Source: Methanosarcina sp. UBA402 (lineage in GTDB: Archaea > Halobacteriota > Methanosarcinia > Methanosarcinales > Methanosarcinaceae). From it: a stretch of DNA of 7,451 nucleotides. Every line of letters starts with the position of its first letter. Within the stretch, counting starts at the first letter, position 1. The notes beneath the pieces were generated by a model. That model was not told the DNA's origin, ran no database searches, and worked only from the letters and a program-made list of their open reading frames with translations. Shown one piece after another: positions 6,163-7,451 of this stretch. The translations under genes were made by a program, and so were the position numbers. Location: positions 3,965 to 11,415 of the forward strand of contig DADO01000183.1 in assembly GCA_002509325.1 (NCBI GenBank), in the 5' to 3' direction.

Positions 6163-6215
6163 ATTACGTTTAAAACTGAAAATAAAATAATTACATTAAA
6201 ACTAAAAATGCAATA
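6163..6215. repeat. Degenerate 26/27-bp tandem repeat
   Basis: Two adjacent units, 6163-6189 and 6190-6215, share ATTAC at the start, AAAACT in the middle and an ATAAAATA/GCAATA end. They follow directly on the 20-bp repeats and are likewise AT-rich. No binding protein or function is recognised. Confidence 0.55.
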
Positions 6216-6292
6216 ATTGGTTTTAAAAATAGAAACCATGATTTACGAAATATCTATTAGGGCGTTTAAATCAGGAACGTCTGTAGAGATAT

Positions 6293-6328
6293 TACAACTT
6301 CATACAACTTCACTAAATTTCACTAAAT
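6293..6328 (+). repeat. Overlapping 10-bp direct repeats in the leader of the lysine-rich ORF
   Basis: TACAACTTCA is repeated exactly at 6293-6302 and 6303-6312. TTCACTAAAT is repeated exactly at 6309-6318 and 6319-6328. The 10-bp period keeps each copy on the same helix face. The block ends 17 bases before the probable ATG of the small gene, so it lies in its leader or promoter region. Confidence 0.7.
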
Positions 6329-6345
6329 CTATGAAGGTACGCACT

Positions 6346-6480
6346 ATGGCAATGTCTAAAAAAGATCTGGAGAAGAAGAAGAGCGCTAAGAGAGAAAAAA
6401 TGGAAAAGCTGGAAAAGATGGCTTCTGCAGGCAGCAAGGACGCTAAAAAGAAGCTTGCAAAAGAAAAGAAGAAAAAATAA
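6346..6480 (+). CDS. Small lysine-rich basic protein
   Basis: The 44-residue product, starting MAMSKKDLEKKKSAKREK, contains 18 lysines and one arginine against seven acidic residues, and ends in four lysines. It is predicted to be a single charged helix without hydrophobic core, cysteines or membrane segment. Such a peptide could bind nucleic acid or ribosomes, but I recognise no family. I chose ATG at 6346 because AAGGT (6334-6338) lies 7 bases before it. ATG at 6352 would be 13 bases away, and the longer frame back to a TTG at 6217 runs through AT-rich repeats and has no ribosome site. The frame is GC-richer than its surroundings and rich in AAG/GAG codons, as in real genes. It stands alone, with repeats on both sides. 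Confidence 0.6.
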   Translation: MAMSKKDLEKKKSAKREKMEKLEKMASAGSKDAKKKLAKEKKKK

Positions 6481-6520
6481 TTCCTTAATGTGGTTTCCTT
6501 TTTATACAGTGTGTGAGAAG

Positions 6521-6543
6521 ATCCGGGGATTATTCATCCCGAT
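6521..6543. other. Small stem-loop downstream of the lysine-rich gene
   Basis: GGGAT (6526-6530) and ATCCC (6536-6540) form a 5-bp stem with a 5-base loop, extended by ATC/GAT around a two-base bulge. No T-tract follows it, although TTTTT lies just before, at about 6500. It might be part of the end of the small transcript. The rest of 6481-6586 shows nothing else. Confidence 0.25.
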
Positions 6544-6586
6544 CTCCACCAATTCTAATTTTAAAAAGTTCCTGGATTTCAGCTGA

Positions 6587-6811
6587 TGTTTTGTTGTGTG
6601 TTTTTGTTGTATGTTTTTGTGGTATGTTTTGTGGTATGTTTTTGTGGTATGTTTTGTTGTATGTTTTTGTGGTATGTTTTGTGGTATGTTTTGTTGTATG
6701 TTTTTGTGGTATGTTTTGTAGTATGTTTTTGTGGTATGTTTTGTGGTATGTTTTGTGGTGTGTTTTTGTGGTATGTTTTTGTGGTATGTTTTGTGGTATG
6801 TTTTTGTGGTA
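6587..6811. repeat. G+T-only minisatellite, 18 units of 12/13 bp
   Basis: Eighteen contiguous units alternate between TGTTTTGTGGTA (12 bp) and TGTTTTTGTGGTA (13 bp), differing by one T, so most of the array has a 25-bp composite period. Variants are TTGTA or AGTA ends in a few units and a terminal G in units 1 and 14. The plus strand has no C at all. Because 25 is not a multiple of three and the unit creates no stop codon, all frames stay open on both strands; the long frames found here are artefacts of the repeat. No spacers are present, so it is not CRISPR. Confidence 0.92.
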
Positions 6812-6881
6812 AGCCTCGTGAGAAAAGGACAAAGACAATCTCATCATACCAGGCGGCTTTAAATAGAACAATAGAACGTTT

Positions 6882-7147
6882 TTACATCAGTAGATGCTGA
6901 TGGTCGCGGAACCAATCGATAACAATTGCACGGATGACCTCACCCCCATTGAGCAGCCGTTATAAGCTGTAAAAATGCTTAACTTTTTGCGGTAAGACTC
7001 TGGCACAAAAATTCAATCCTGTTGTTTCCTTTTTTCCTTCTAGTGTCGCGTCAGCAGTAAAGTGTCTCATATAGTCGGATAGTCGGATAGTCGGTTATAG
7101 CTATTCAGAATCCTTTAATCCTTGAGGATTGACGCGACACTAGCCAT
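6882..7147 (-). pseudogene. Ribbon-helix-helix-type regulator gene, disrupted by a MITE-like insertion
   Basis: On the minus strand an ATG at 7147-7145 follows GAGGG (7157-7153) by 5 bases, but the reading frame is broken after three bases by the 96-bp element. If the element and one CTAG copy are removed, the frame reads MARRKKGNNRIEFLC. A +1 shift near the T-run at about 7010 then gives RVLPQKVKHFYSL, a TAA at 6960-6962, and RLL followed by GGEVIRAIVIDWFRDHQHLLM, ending TAA at 6882-6884. The order of a basic N-terminus, a short strand (NRIEF), helix (QKVKHFY), then (S/G)GEVIRAxxxxW is the pattern of CopG/Arc-like ribbon-helix-helix DNA-binding proteins, at about 54 residues. Three lesions (insertion, frameshift, stop) make it non-functional. 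The fold assignment is from motif shape only. The gene begins 20 bases after the stop of the small ORF at 7168-7386, possibly a former operon partner. Confidence 0.45.
7040..7143. mobile_element. MITE-like element, 96 bp, with CTAG target duplication
   Basis: TGTCGCGTCA at 7044-7053 is the perfect inverted copy of TGACGCGACA at 7130-7139. Both sides are flanked by CTAG (7040-7043 and 7140-7143), which reads as a 4-bp target duplication. The interior has no coding capacity but holds three exact copies of ATAGTCGG (7071-7094), an ATAGCTAT palindrome (7097-7104) and an AATCC/GGATT stem-loop (7117-7130) adjoining the right end. Size, terminal repeats and non-coding interior fit a non-autonomous element mobilised by a DDE transposase encoded elsewhere; the parent family is not identified. 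Removing it joins two flanks into a sensible coding start, which supports insertion. Confidence 0.65.
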
Positions 7148-7167
7148 ATTATCCCTCGGTTTATTTT

Positions 7168-7386
7168 TTATTGTTCGTCACACCCTTCTTCAAATTCCAG
7201 AAACCTGGTAACATCGACCTTGATTTTTTCCTCTTTTTTTGCCCTTACGAATATAACAGCCCATTTAAATAATTTGAAAATTTTCACTGTTGCCACCATT
7301 TTATTTTTTTCTGCATCCCCTCTCATTTCACTGTTTTTAGGATTGAATAACCAGTTAGGCAACTTTGGGTTGTCTAAGGTATCCAA
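7168..7386 (-). CDS. Hypothetical small basic protein or gene remnant
   Basis: A 72-codon frame runs from TTG (7386-7384), immediately after an in-frame TAA, to a stop at 7170-7168. There is no ribosome site before the TTG. An internal ATG (codon 21, MRGDAEKNKMVATVK) also lacks one. The second half, KIFKLFKWAVIFVRAKKEEK and then KVDVTRFLEFEEGCDEQ, has the charged, mixed composition of a soluble protein, and its stop is 20 bases before the broken ribbon-helix-helix gene on the same strand. It could be the C-terminal remnant of a longer gene whose start has decayed. No family is recognised. The opposite-strand frame (7220-7438) is hydrophobic and serine-rich and less credible. Confidence 0.3.
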   Translation of the reverse strand: MDTLDNPKLPNWLFNPKNSEMRGDAEKNKMVATVKIFKLFKWAVIFVRAKKEEKIKVDVTRFLEFEEGCDEQ

Positions 7387-7451
7387 TTATGGCATAAGTA
7401 ATCCTTATTTTTTATCGAGGGCCTCAAGCTCCTCTTAATTTGCATTTGCTC

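Noticed and set aside
6217..6345. Longer start (TTG at 6217) for the lysine-rich ORF
   Set aside because: No ribosome site; the extension crosses decamer repeats and would add 43 residues unlike the rest; the ATG at 6346 has AAGGT at proper spacing.
6513..6900. Several 99-113 residue frames on both strands (Cys/Val/Phe-rich or His/Lys/Thr-rich)
   Set aside because: The 12/13-bp repeat contains no stop codon in any frame, so these frames are open by default and have no coding signature.
6885..6902. CATCAG/CTGATG hairpin as a terminator or RNA gene
   Set aside because: The 6-bp stem lies within the end of the decayed regulator gene and has no T-tract or RNA-family features; no tRNA or rRNA was found in the window.
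7220..7438. Plus-strand 72-codon frame, hydrophobic and serine-rich
   Set aside because: TTG start without a ribosome site, antisense to a more protein-like frame, low-complexity end.

Overview
The window looks like a chromosomal segment of a methanogenic archaeon of the Methanosarcina type. The reasons are a monofunctional Ni-carbon monoxide dehydrogenase (cooS) paired with a CooF-like polyferredoxin, an archaeal Trm112-like zinc protein, an archaeal-style CTP synthase, TTG/GTG starts preceded by GAGG/GGTGA ribosome sites, AT-rich TATA-type promoters, and long AT-rich intergenic stretches full of short repeats. The species cannot be fixed from the sequence alone.

Layout. Positions 21-2495 (minus strand) hold a two-gene cooS-cooF operon for CO oxidation and electron transfer. 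Its upstream region (2496-2907) has a minus-strand TATA candidate, a leader hairpin, and a striking tandem pair of 30-bp repeats directly upstream of the TATA. From 2776 on the plus strand come a possible 40-codon leader ORF, a hairpin that could hide the next ribosome site, a Trm112-like zinc-ribbon gene (2911-3093) and a two-helix membrane protein with an N-terminal beta domain (3108-3854); these look co-transcribed. A pyrimidine-rich minisatellite (3937-4152) separates them from pyrG (4340-5944), a complete CTP synthase.

The right-hand quarter (5945-7451) is gene-poor. It has three perfect 20-bp tandem repeats, decamer repeats, a 44-codon lysine-rich ORF (6346-6480), an 18-unit G+T-only minisatellite (6587-6811), and a decayed minus-strand ribbon-helix-helix-type gene (6882-7147). 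That gene carries a 96-bp MITE-like element with 10-bp perfect terminal inverted repeats and a CTAG target duplication. Removing the element restores a start region MARRKK... behind a good ribosome site, but a frameshift and a stop codon remain. A small minus-strand ORF (7168-7386) of unknown nature lies just upstream of it.

Functionally, CooS oxidises CO to CO2 and CooF carries the electrons. The Trm112-like protein probably activates methyltransferases acting on the translation machinery, and PyrG makes CTP. I see no complete novel multi-gene system. The best leads are the degenerate duplicated cluster motif inside CooF, the cooS promoter repeats and leader hairpin, the attenuator-like leader before the Trm112 gene, and the MITE-disrupted regulator gene.
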